From Candidatus Nomurabacteria bacterium (GTDB taxonomy: Bacteria > Patescibacteriota > Minisyncoccia > Phycocordibacterales > UBA9973), in the NCBI GenBank assembly GCA_023267115.1, contig JAHFNV010000005.1:1-23363 (forward strand): a stretch of DNA of 23,363 nucleotides. Direction: 5' to 3'. Within the stretch, counting starts at the first letter, position 1. Every line of letters begins with the position of its first letter. Position numbers and translations under genes: made by a program. The notes beneath the pieces are model-generated. The model had not been told where the DNA came from and searched no databases. It saw nothing but the letters and a program-made list of their open reading frames with translations. Positions 7,280 through 14,845 of the stretch are shown here, piece after piece.

Positions 7280-7681
7280 ATGTCAAAAATAAATAAAATT
7301 AGAATAGTTTTTATTGCTTGCACCGCAATATCTTTTTTATTGATTTACAATGTTCCAGCTAGTCGTCAGCCTACAAGTCAATTGAGTCAACTAGGCCAAT
7401 ATGGGCAAGTTGTTTTAGAAATAAACGGGGTCAAGTATGTAAGCGAAATAAAAAGTGGCACCAGCGTTTATGATTTGATGACAAAACTAAAAGATGCGGG
7501 CCAGATGAATTTCAAGGACAAAACTTATATAGGCCTTGGCAAATTTATAGAAGAAATAAATGGAATGAAGGGCAATGGAGAAAAGTATTGGATTTATTAT
7601 GTGAATGGCCACAAAGCCGAGGTCGGAGTATCTAATTATAAAATCAATCCGGGAGATGTCGTGTCTTGGAAATATGAATAA
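7280..7681 (+). CDS. Membrane-anchored DUF4430 (transcobalamin-like beta domain) protein
   Basis: A 133-residue protein. Residues 5-25 form a hydrophobic signal or membrane anchor with few charges, followed by a glutamine/serine-rich spacer. The domain from about 43 has the DUF4430 pattern: SGTSVYDLMTKL, then a central EINGMKG, KYWIYYVNGHKAEVGVSNY, and INPGDVVSWKYE at the C-terminus. That fold corresponds to the beta domain at the end of transcobalamin and intrinsic factor. ATG 7280 is preferred because AGGA lies 7 nt upstream and the anchor begins there; an upstream ATG at 7190 lies in the riboswitch closing stem. The gene is the first controlled by the cobalamin riboswitch and overlaps the next by 8 nt. 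A role in corrinoid capture is inferred. Confidence 0.75.
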   Translation: MSKINKIRIVFIACTAISFLLIYNVPASRQPTSQLSQLGQYGQVVLEINGVKYVSEIKSGTSVYDLMTKLKDAGQMNFKDKTYIGLGKFIEEINGMKGNGEKYWIYYVNGHKAEVGVSNYKINPGDVVSWKYE

Positions 7682-9437
7682 CGTGAAAAAATTTTTACCA
7701 ATTTTGTTTTTCGGCGCAATTGTTTTGTTGCCCTCAAGCGCCAGGGTGTTTGCGGCTGATGTAAATCTAACTATCCGTGACGGGAACACCATAGTTTTCT
7801 CTGGCGCAGTTCCACTGCAATCAACTGGCAATATAAGCTTGAATGATTCAGAGGGAAACCCTCATTCCATAGATTCAAAGAGCGTGCTTTCATTGCTAAA
7901 TGACGTCGATCAAATTGACCCAACCTGGAGCATTTCTAACTTGCAGTATTTTTCTTCTTTTGGCTCTTTTTATTTAAAATGTCTTGCAGATTCTTTTGGG
8001 AATGAATGTGATAATTGGCAATATGCGGTAAATGGCTCATATCCTTTCGACAGTATGGATCAAAATATTTTAAGCGGAGGTGAAAATGTTTATCTTTTCT
8101 TCGGTCCGCAACACAGAGTGGTTTTGGATTCAAATTCAATAACCACAACCAATACTTTAATGGCCACCGCCCAAGATTATGATTATCAAAATAATAAATG
8201 GATAAAAAGAACCGGAGTTACCGTTGGGCTTACACAACCGGACCCCCTTAACCCTTTCAGTCCGACAGAAATAAAAACACAAATGGTGGATGGCAACGGA
8301 CAAGCCACCTTTTCTTCCGTCCCGGTTGGTTCTTATAATGTGGGCATTAAAGAAGATTTCTATTTTCCGACCGAAACACTTTTGGTGGCTGAGGCTCCGG
8401 CCACCGGCGGCTCAGCTGGTTGTTGCGCTGTTGCTTCGATTCCGCAACCGCAAAATAAAATTTCTGAAATAAAACCAGGACTCGTTTTTGATCAAGCTAA
8501 AGCTTTCAGCTTTTTGGTTTCAAATCAAAAAGCTGATGGTTCCTTCGGGGAAGATATTTATAGCGATTGGATCGCCGTGGCTTTTTCAAATACCAATCAA
8601 TATGAAGTCAATAAAGATGCACTCAAAAAATATTTAATAGAGCATAAAACTGTTGGCACTCTTTTAACCGATTATGAAAGACGCGCCATGGCCTTGATGG
8701 CAAATGGATTCAATCCTTATGACACTAAGGCCGAAAACTATATTAAAAAAATCACCAAGAGCTTTGATGGCAAACAATTCGGTGATGTCACCGAAGACAA
8801 CGATGATATTTTTGGGCTGATTGTTTTGCAAAATGCTGGATTTGCGCTGGATGAAAAAATCATTTCAGATGTTGTTTCCTTCATCTTAAGCAAGCAAAAG
8901 GCTAACGGCTCTTGGGATGAAAGTGTGGATATGACTGGCGCCGGCCTTGAGGCTTTATCTTTTAGTCAAAGTGTAAATAAAAATGATAGCGTCAAAACTG
9001 CTTTACAAAAAGCCAAGGATTTTTTAAAACAGAACCAAAAAGAGACTGGGGGCTGGGCCAATGTTTCTTCTACTGCTTGGGCGATGGAGGGTATTTGGGC
9101 ATTGGGCGAGAAACCGGAAGATTGGGTTAAAAATGGGAAAAATCCTCTTGACTATTTAGCTGAAAACCAAGACCTAGATGGCGGAGTAAAAGGTGAAAAC
9201 ATAAAAACCAGAATCTGGGAAACAGCTTATGCCATTACCGCGCTCTCCGGCAAAACTTGGAATCAAATAATGCAAAAATTTGAAAAAGTGGGAACGTCAA
9301 CGACAATAAAAGTGGCAAAAAAAAGTGTCGCCACGGCTATAGTGGCTGTCACTCCGTTAAAAACAGAAGAAATAGAACCAGTTCGGCCGAATTGGTTTCG
9401 TAAATTTTTTCAAAGCATATTCGATTTCTTTTTCTGA
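7674..9437 (+). CDS. Exported transcobalamin-like protein (DUF4430 + alpha/alpha-toroid repeats)
   Basis: A 587-residue secreted or anchored protein. A signal peptide (about 1-28, cleavage near VFA-AD) precedes a DUF4430-like region (about 30-150, including NWQYAVNGSYP and GGENVYLFFG). A beta segment like a carboxypeptidase-regulatory domain follows (about 178-240). Four prenyltransferase/squalene-cyclase-type repeats follow: FLVSNQKADGSFGE, FILSKQKANGSWDE, FLKQNQKETGGWAN and YLAENQDLDGGVKG. The tail is hydrophobic with FRKFFQSIFDFFF. An alpha/alpha toroid plus a DUF4430 domain is the architecture of intrinsic factor, haptocorrin and transcobalamin, here in reverse order. ATG 7674 overlaps the previous stop by 8 nt, so translation is probably coupled. 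No enzymatic residues were recognised; cobalamin binding is inferred from the domains and the riboswitch. Confidence 0.75.
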   Translation: MNNVKKFLPILFFGAIVLLPSSARVFAADVNLTIRDGNTIVFSGAVPLQSTGNISLNDSEGNPHSIDSKSVLSLLNDVDQIDPTWSISNLQYFSSFGSFYLKCLADSFGNECDNWQYAVNGSYPFDSMDQNILSGGENVYLFFGPQHRVVLDSNSITTTNTLMATAQDYDYQNNKWIKRTGVTVGLTQPDPLNPFSPTEIKTQMVDGNGQATFSSVPVGSYNVGIKEDFYFPTETLLVAEAPATGGSAGCCAVASIPQPQNKISEIKPGLVFDQAKAFSFLVSNQKADGSFGEDIYSDWIAVAFSNTNQYEVNKDALKKYLIEHKTVGTLLTDYERRAMALMANGFNPYDTKAENYIKKITKSFDGKQFGDVTEDNDDIFGLIVLQNAGFALDEKIISDVVSFILSKQKANGSWDESVDMTGAGLEALSFSQSVNKNDSVKTALQKAKDFLKQNQKETGGWANVSSTAWAMEGIWALGEKPEDWVKNGKNPLDYLAENQDLDGGVKGENIKTRIWETAYAITALSGKTWNQIMQKFEKVGTSTTIKVAKKSVATAIVAVTPLKTEEIEPVRPNWFRKFFQSIFDFFF

Positions 9438-11714
9438 TCACTCAAAATGAAATTCTCCCGCTTTTTCTTTTACTTTCGCTTTGAGCAGGGGATATTTTGA
9501 AAGTTCTGGGTCTTCGGCTATCAAGCGAGTGGCTTCGGTACGGGCCGCTTCCACCATTTTTATATTTTTTATGGCTTCCATACCAAGATCGGTAATACCC
9601 CATTGCTTGGCGCCTGCGAATTCGCCAGCGCCTCGTAATGCTAAGTCTAATTCAGCCAGCTCAAAGCCGTTTTTGGCAGTTTTGAGCGCTTTTAATCTTT
9701 GGATGGTTTTTATACTTTTTGTTTCAGCAAAAATATAACAATAAGCTTGATGAGTGCTGCGGATCACTCGTCCGCGCAACTGATGCAATTGAGCTAAACC
9801 AAATCTTTCTGCGCCTTCTATTATTATAACAGTCGCATTCTCCACATTCACCCCGACTTCTACCACCGAGGTGGCGCAAAGAATATTTAATTTGCCTTGG
9901 GCAAAGGCTTTCATTACTTCTTCTTTTTTAATTTTACTCATTTTACTGTGCAAAACTCCGATTTCGTATTCAGGGAAAATTTCTTTTTTTAAACGCTTGG
10001 CCTCTTCCACGGCAGATTTCATTTCTAGAGCTGCGGGCAAAATACTCCCGGACTCACCACGAAAATTTCCTGCTGGAAATTTTCTCTGTCCGTCGCCGTC
10101 GCTCCTACCAGGGGTTCGCTTGGGAATATTTTGCCCTTCGCTATCAGAAAAAATTCTCGGACAAACTACATAAGCCTGCCGCCCATTTTTTATTTCCGCT
10201 CTTATTTTTTCATAAGTTTGAGTTCGTTTGTCGGGTGTGATAATTTCGGTGATAATTTGTTTTCGCCCTGGAGGCATTTCATCCAGCAAGGATAAGTCCA
10301 AATCGCCGTAGATGGTGAGCGCCAAGGTGCGAGGTATGGGGGTGGCTGTCATCGAAAGCAAGTGCGGCGCCACTCCGTCTTTGCGGACCAGTTTTCTTCG
10401 CTGGGCAGTGCCGAATCTATGCTGTTCGTCTATTACACACAAAGCTAAATTTTTAAACTTAACCGATTTTTGAATCAGAGCGTGGGTGCCGATTAAAATT
10501 GGTATTTCTCCATTAGTTGTCCATCTTAAGAGCTGGGCGCGAGAAATCACAGTCCATTTTAGAGGATCTGCCTTAGATGGAAATTTTCGGCAACCGCTTC
10601 CGGTAATCAGGCCAATATTTACTGGTAAATGTTTAAAGTATTCTATGAAAGATTCAAAGTGCTGAGTAGCCAAAATTTCAGTTGGAGCCATGTAGGCCGC
10701 TTGCAGACTCCCAAAAGTCTGCAAGCGGCCCTGAGTAAAGTCGAAGGGCCTAGTGTTTACAACACAATACGCAGCCGTGGCGGCTACAGCGGTTTTCCCC
10801 GAGCCGACATCACCTTCTAGCAGTCTAGCCATCGGGAAATTTCTAGCCATATCTGCCAAGATTGTTTCAATTGATTTTTTTTGAGCATTGGTCGATTCAA
10901 AAGGAAAACGTTTCAAAAATTCAGTCACACTTTTTTTCTCCGGTTCTATTTTGAAAGATTTATTTTTCCGATATTCAAATTTATCGCGCTGTCGTTCCAG
11001 CTGAATACAAAGAACTTCTTCGAAGGCGAATCTTTTTCTAGCCGATTCAGCATTCTTGGCATTTTTCGGCTTGTGCATCCAAATTAGAGCGGTTTTCAGT
11101 GTTGGCAGGTTGTATTTTTTTAAGATATCTGCTGGAATATAATCTTCTAAATTACCCAATGTTTTTTCTCGCAATATTTTTTCAAGCGCGTGGTAAAACC
11201 ACTTGGAAGTTATACCGCGAGTTTCGTTGTAAACAGGGAAGCCGAAAATTTCACTTTCCTTTTTTCTATCAAAACCAAACAAAGAATCATGAGTGTCAAT
11301 CGGCATTGAATCAACTTTCTTAAATTCCGGATTAGCCATATAAATACCTCTTTTACCTTGGGTAATTTTGCCGGTAAATTCAACGAATTGCCCGGAATGT
11401 AACATTTTGGCAATGTAGGCTTGATTAAACCACACCACTTTTATTTTTCCGGTTTCATCAATTACTTCTCCTTCGGCTCTAAGAATCTTACTTCTATATC
11501 CGCGTTTAATATCCGGACTCCAAAATTTTCCGTAGATTGTGGCGTGCTCTCCCGGGATTAGCTCTGTTATTTTTTTTATTTCGCTAATATGTGAATACCG
11601 TACTGGGAAGTGAAAAAGCAGATCGCACACCGAAAAAAGCTTCAGCTTGCGCAAAGCCCTTTTTTGCTTTTCATCCAGGCGAAATTTTGTTTCTAGTTTG
11701 TCCGAAAGTTCCAT
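9438..11714 (-). CDS. recG: ATP-dependent DNA helicase RecG (with two inserted segments)
   Basis: RecG remodels stalled replication forks and Holliday junctions. The protein, about 758 residues, has a wedge/OB region near residues 45-130, Walker A GDVGSGKT, the DEQH box CVIDEQHRFG, motif III SMTATPIPRT and C-terminal helicase motifs including QLRGRVIRS. Start ATG 11712-11714 is preferred; an upstream extension would merely translate the tRNA (it reads GTAGSNPAGSA). Two stretches do not belong to the family: about 17 residues with RPFDFTQGRLQ just before the AAYMAPTEIL motif, and about 34 residues after CPRIF. Both coincide with perfect or near-perfect DNA palindromes and keep frame, so the enzyme may still work. 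Its stop TCA abuts the stop of the convergent upstream operon. Confidence 0.94.
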   Translation of the reverse strand: MELSDKLETKFRLDEKQKRALRKLKLFSVCDLLFHFPVRYSHISEIKKITELIPGEHATIYGKFWSPDIKRGYRSKILRAEGEVIDETGKIKVVWFNQAYIAKMLHSGQFVEFTGKITQGKRGIYMANPEFKKVDSMPIDTHDSLFGFDRKKESEIFGFPVYNETRGITSKWFYHALEKILREKTLGNLEDYIPADILKKYNLPTLKTALIWMHKPKNAKNAESARKRFAFEEVLCIQLERQRDKFEYRKNKSFKIEPEKKSVTEFLKRFPFESTNAQKKSIETILADMARNFPMARLLEGDVGSGKTAVAATAAYCVVNTRPFDFTQGRLQTFGSLQAAYMAPTEILATQHFESFIEYFKHLPVNIGLITGSGCRKFPSKADPLKWTVISRAQLLRWTTNGEIPILIGTHALIQKSVKFKNLALCVIDEQHRFGTAQRRKLVRKDGVAPHLLSMTATPIPRTLALTIYGDLDLSLLDEMPPGRKQIITEIITPDKRTQTYEKIRAEIKNGRQAYVVCPRIFSDSEGQNIPKRTPGRSDGDGQRKFPAGNFRGESGSILPAALEMKSAVEEAKRLKKEIFPEYEIGVLHSKMSKIKKEEVMKAFAQGKLNILCATSVVEVGVNVENATVIIIEGAERFGLAQLHQLRGRVIRSTHQAYCYIFAETKSIKTIQRLKALKTAKNGFELAELDLALRGAGEFAGAKQWGITDLGMEAIKNIKMVEAARTEATRLIAEDPELSKYPLLKAKVKEKAGEFHFE
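10035..10136. repeat. Palindromic element inserted in frame in recG (102 bp)
   Basis: Outer arms GGGCAAAATACTCCC (10035-10049) and GGGAATATTTTGCCC (10122-10136) are inverted copies with one mismatch. Inside is a perfect 10-bp hairpin, GAAAATTTCC (10061-10070), loop TGCT, GGAAATTTTC (10075-10084). The element is 102 bp, exactly 34 codons, and its translation (KRTPGRSDGDG and RKFPAGNF stretches) interrupts RecG after the conserved VVCPRIF. This is the organisation of palindromic elements known to insert in frame in Rickettsia genes. Confidence 0.7.
10695..10750. repeat. Double palindrome inserted in recG near the helicase core
   Basis: A perfect 15-bp inverted repeat, GGCCGCTTGCAGACT (10695-10709) and AGTCTGCAAGCGGCC (10716-10730), with a 6-nt loop, is followed by GGCCCT/AGGGCC (10727-10732, 10745-10750). 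The latter surrounds a GAGTAAAGTCGA core like short dispersed repeats whose translation is FDFTQG. The segment adds roughly 17 residues between the Walker A helix and the AAYMAPTEIL strand of RecG. Confidence 0.7.
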
Positions 11715-11805
11715 GGCGGAGCCGGCTGGATTCGAACCAGCGGTGCCCTTTAACAGGCACACCTCTTTAGCAAAGAGGTACGTTAGACCGCTCTGACACG
11801 GCTCC
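11714..11805 (-). tRNA. tRNA-Ser(GCU), CCA encoded
   Basis: On the minus strand the acceptor GGAGCCG (11799-11805) pairs with CGGCTCC (11718-11724). The discriminator is G, and CCA is encoded at 11714-11716. The anticodon stem CCTCT/AGAGG holds the loop TTGCTAA, anticodon GCT, reading AGC and AGU serine codons. A long class II variable arm and a normal T-arm (GCTGG-TTCGAAT-CCAGC) confirm serine identity. The last A of CCA is also the A of the recG start codon. A possible -10, TATGCT, lies 15 nt upstream of the 5' end. Confidence 0.95.
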
Positions 11806-11850
11806 TGATTAAATTACTCTAGCATATTTTTGCAGCTTTTCCATTATTTA

Positions 11851-11908
11851 TGCTACAATACGGTTATTATTAAATAACCTATTTAGTGTTATACTAGTGT
11901 GGTATACT
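11851..11908 (+). promoter_or_regulatory. Three tandem extended -10 boxes with an inverted repeat, FIST operon promoter region
   Basis: Three extended -10 elements are present: TGCTACAAT (11851-11859), TGTTATACT (11887-11895) and TGGTATACT (11900-11908). Between the first and second lies a perfect 7-bp inverted repeat, GGTTATT-ATTA-AATAACC (11862-11879), a good candidate operator. The leader from the last box would be about 55 nt and contains a hairpin (11939-11959) that ends 9 nt before the ATG. Confidence 0.55.
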
Positions 11909-11968
11909 TAAATAATCATTATTACTTAAATTAATTTATAGGAATCTAAAGATTTCCTAATTCTAAAC

Positions 11969-13180
11969 ATGGAAACAATTCAAGGAATAAAAGCAAGTGT
12001 GGGAGTGGGGGAAGGAGATGATCCTTATGCAGTTGGCGCGAATGCGTGCCAAGATGCGATAAATCAGCTTGGTGAAAATAGGCCGGACTTATTAATTGTT
12101 TTTTCCTCCGTAAAATATGACCAACAGAAGATGCTTGATGGTGTTCATTCGGTGGCTAAGGATGCGTTGATTGTCGGCTCTTCAACTTCCGGAGAAATCA
12201 CAACGATGGGGCCGATCAAGGAACATTCAGTGGTGGTGATGGCCATAAAATCGCCGGGGATAAAATATTTTGCTGATGTTGGCGAGAATATTGCCGCCAA
12301 TCCGCGATTGGCAGGAAAAGTGGTGGCTGACAAAATTAAACAAAAAGCAAGTGAAACACTCAAGGCCTTTATTATGTTGCCAGATGTGCTAGTTGGTAAT
12401 GGCGCGGATATTGTCCGCGGAGTCTTGGATTCTTTGGGTGCCCATTTCCCGGTGGTTGGTGGGGCCTCCGGAGATGATTTTGTCTTTAAGAAAACATACC
12501 AGTATGTGAACGATAAAGTGTATTCCGGTTCAGTGGTCGGGCTTGGACTGACGGGCAGTTTTAAAATGGGTATTGGTGTGAAGCATGGTTGGATTCCGGT
12601 AGGTGAGCCGATGACTGTTACCAAATCCGAAGGCGCAATTATCCATCAAATTAATAATGCTCCGGCGGTCAAGATTTATGAAGATTATTTCGGCGAAGAA
12701 GAAGCGAAAATATTACACACCGAAGCGCTGGCCAAGCTGGCTATTACTTATCCACTGGGTATGAAAGTTGCCGGCAGCGATGAATTACTGATTCGCGATC
12801 CTATTACAGTGGATGAAAAAGGATCGATCACCTGCGCGGCCGAGATTCCGGAAGGATCGGAAATTCGTTTGATGATCGGTAGTCGTGAGGAAGCTGTCAA
12901 AGTAGCGAAAACTGCCGCGACCGATGCCATTTCACAACTAGCTGGAAGTCCTCCTAAGGCAGTTATTGTATTCAATTGCATTGCTCGCAATAAGCTCTTC
13001 GGCGATCGATCCGGGGATGAAATAAAGGCTATTCAGGAAGTGATTGGATCAAAAGTGCCTCTCATTGGCTTTTATACCTATGGCGAGCAAGCTCCGCTGG
13101 GTGGTCAAGTAAAAAATATAGAACAATGTAATTCAGCCTTTCACAATGAGACAGTGGTTATCTTTGTTTTAGGAGATTAA
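11969..13180 (+). CDS. FIST-domain sensory protein
   Basis: A 403-residue soluble protein with a FIST N-terminal region (about 30-220, with DLLIVFSSVKYD, IVGSSTSGEITTMG and the hallmark GGASGDDFVFKKTYQY) and a FIST C-terminal region (about 230-395, ending with LIGFYTYGEQAPLGG and ALL-beta-like VVIFVLGD). FIST domains are predicted small-ligand sensors linked to signal transduction, and the ligand is usually unknown. No membrane helix or signal peptide is visible, so it acts in the cytoplasm. It heads an apparent operon with a small membrane protein and a histidine kinase, and probably feeds them. There is no clear Shine-Dalgarno site; a leader hairpin lies just before ATG 11969. Confidence 0.88.
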   Translation: METIQGIKASVGVGEGDDPYAVGANACQDAINQLGENRPDLLIVFSSVKYDQQKMLDGVHSVAKDALIVGSSTSGEITTMGPIKEHSVVVMAIKSPGIKYFADVGENIAANPRLAGKVVADKIKQKASETLKAFIMLPDVLVGNGADIVRGVLDSLGAHFPVVGGASGDDFVFKKTYQYVNDKVYSGSVVGLGLTGSFKMGIGVKHGWIPVGEPMTVTKSEGAIIHQINNAPAVKIYEDYFGEEEAKILHTEALAKLAITYPLGMKVAGSDELLIRDPITVDEKGSITCAAEIPEGSEIRLMIGSREEAVKVAKTAATDAISQLAGSPPKAVIVFNCIARNKLFGDRSGDEIKAIQEVIGSKVPLIGFYTYGEQAPLGGQVKNIEQCNSAFHNETVVIFVLGD

Positions 13181-13190
13181 TTTTAATTAT

Positions 13191-13511
13191 ATGATGTCAT
13201 CAAACGAAATAGTAATGGGTCCAAGTACTAATATCTTCCAAGGTTCGCTCGATGCATTTGCTGTCGCAATCGGTCTTGTAGCAATTTATTTACTGATTAA
13301 GTTGAATCGAAAGCTCGGAGGCAAATTAAGCGGTGCCTTGCGTTTATTTAATCTTGGCATGGCGGCCAATGTTGTTGCTATTACCTGGTCTTCTTTTTCA
13401 GGACATGTCTATGTTGTGGGTGGAATACCCATAGACATCCATCACTTTTTTATGACTCTGGGAATGATTTTTTTCATTATAGCAACTAATCGATTTTCTT
13501 CCTTGGCCTAG
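13191..13511 (+). CDS. Small integral membrane protein in signalling operon
   Basis: A 106-residue protein with three predicted membrane helices, around 17-36 (LDAFAVAIGLVAIYLLIKL), 50-66 (LFNLGMAANVVAITWSS) and 82-100 (DIHHFFMTLGMIFFIIATN). A basic loop lies between the first two. Two adjacent histidines and a second-helix tryptophan are visible but match no family known to me. It begins 10 nt after the FIST gene and ends 33 nt before the kinase, which itself lacks membrane helices. It could be the membrane partner or sensor of that kinase; this is inference from position only. Confidence 0.7.
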   Translation: MMSSNEIVMGPSTNIFQGSLDAFAVAIGLVAIYLLIKLNRKLGGKLSGALRLFNLGMAANVVAITWSSFSGHVYVVGGIPIDIHHFFMTLGMIFFIIATNRFSSLA

Positions 13512-13544
13512 AACTAAGCACTCTTATTTGTTACTTAAAGACTT

Positions 13545-14819
13545 ATGGAAGAAAAATCTAAAGCCGTAGTTGTCGCATTTGCTACTTTGCTCGGAGGGTT
13601 GAGTGTTGAGCTTTTTGGCACCATCCGGTTTGCCGAAATACTGGGCGACGAGAATGACCCTTTTTTGCCTAAAACCGGAAGTTTTTCGAAAGGAAATGTA
13701 GAAAAAGATTTTGACGAAAATAAAATAAAAAATGAAATTAATAAGATCATTTTAGGACTCTCCAAAGTTTTTGGCCAGAGTTATACCGATACCAAGCTGG
13801 AATACTTATACAGAGAACTCGAGAAACAATATTCTTCCGAACTTGTCGGTAAGGTGATGATGCCCTTTATACCAAAGGGCTTCCTTGAAAATCATCGAGT
13901 TCAATACCTTACCCGTAAGCAACTAGAAGAAGAAGTGTTGGCAAAAACAAAAGAGTTTAATAAGCTTAATTTAGAACTTGAAGAAAAAGTAAAACAAAGA
14001 ACAGAAGAGCTTAAAAAATCAATTAAAGAGCAACATGAAGGCACTAAGCTTCTTATAAGGCGAGACTTGGAGCTTTCTCGAGTGAACGAAAAACTTCAGA
14101 AGCTTGATGAAGTTAAATCAAATTTTATTTCAGTGATTGCTCATCAACTTCGAACGCCATTGTCTGGTGTAAAATGGACGCTCAGCATGCTTTTGAATGG
14201 CGATATGGGAGCTCTGAACAACGACCAAAAAACATTTATAATGAAAAGCTACGAGAGCAATAGTCGTATGATTACGTTGGTTAACGATATGTTAGTGGCT
14301 GACGGGATTCAATCCGGCAGGGTTCATTACGGATTCAAACACACTAATATTATTGATCTGATGGATAATGTTCTTTTTGAGATGAATCCACAAGCTTTGA
14401 AGAAAAATATTTCCATTAAATACAAAAGTAAGTTTGAAAATTTGCCGGAAGCGTATATTGATCCGGAAACAATGCGGGCATTATTGCAAAACTTGCTGGA
14501 AAATGCCATTAAGTATACAATGGATGGGGGTAAGATAGAAATAGACGTAAAAGAAGAAGCTGATTATTTAACTGTTTCTATAGCCGATAATGGTATTGGC
14601 ATACCACAAGATCAGCAGGCTAGTGTTTTTGCAAGATTTTTTCGGGCGCGCAATGCTGTAAAACAAGAAACTGACGGTTCGGGTCTAGGACTGTATATTT
14701 CCAAAACTATTGTTGAAAAGAATGGCGGAGTGATTTGGTTTGAGAGCAATGAGGAAAAAGGAACCACTTTTTATTTTACCGTTCCGTTACACACTACAGA
14801 ATTACAGGTAAATAAATAA
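13545..14819 (+). CDS. Sensor histidine kinase (cytoplasmic)
   Basis: A 424-residue kinase. The N-terminal part (1-130) has no family I can name and no transmembrane helix. A coiled coil follows (about 135-190, rich in E/K/L), then the HisKA phosphoacceptor motif VIAHQLRTPL with His200, and the HATPase domain with N-box NLLENAIKYT, G1 box DNGIGIP and G2 box GSGLGLYIS. It would autophosphorylate on His200 and pass phosphate to a receiver, most likely the double-receiver protein encoded 26 nt downstream. Input probably comes from the FIST protein or the small membrane protein upstream. Domain order and length are normal for a soluble kinase. Confidence 0.93.
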   Translation: MEEKSKAVVVAFATLLGGLSVELFGTIRFAEILGDENDPFLPKTGSFSKGNVEKDFDENKIKNEINKIILGLSKVFGQSYTDTKLEYLYRELEKQYSSELVGKVMMPFIPKGFLENHRVQYLTRKQLEEEVLAKTKEFNKLNLELEEKVKQRTEELKKSIKEQHEGTKLLIRRDLELSRVNEKLQKLDEVKSNFISVIAHQLRTPLSGVKWTLSMLLNGDMGALNNDQKTFIMKSYESNSRMITLVNDMLVADGIQSGRVHYGFKHTNIIDLMDNVLFEMNPQALKKNISIKYKSKFENLPEAYIDPETMRALLQNLLENAIKYTMDGGKIEIDVKEEADYLTVSIADNGIGIPQDQQASVFARFFRARNAVKQETDGSGLGLYISKTIVEKNGGVIWFESNEEKGTTFYFTVPLHTTELQVNK

Positions 14820-14833
14820 TTATTTATAACTAA

Positions 14834-14839
14834 TATAAT
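14834..14839 (+). promoter_or_regulatory. -10 box of the double-receiver gene
   Basis: A perfect TATAAT ends 6 nt before the ATG at 14846. No Shine-Dalgarno site is visible. The regulator can therefore be transcribed on its own as a leaderless message, apart from the kinase operon. Confidence 0.5.
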
Positions 14840-14845
14840 TGGACC

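Noticed and set aside
11714..11762. N-terminal extension of RecG starting upstream of 11714
   Set aside because: The extra residues (GTAGSNPAGSA) are simply the tRNA-Ser read as protein.
13191..13511. The small membrane protein as a frameshifted sensor domain of the kinase
   Set aside because: It has its own start, stop and 33-nt spacer, and the kinase has a complete N-terminus in another frame.
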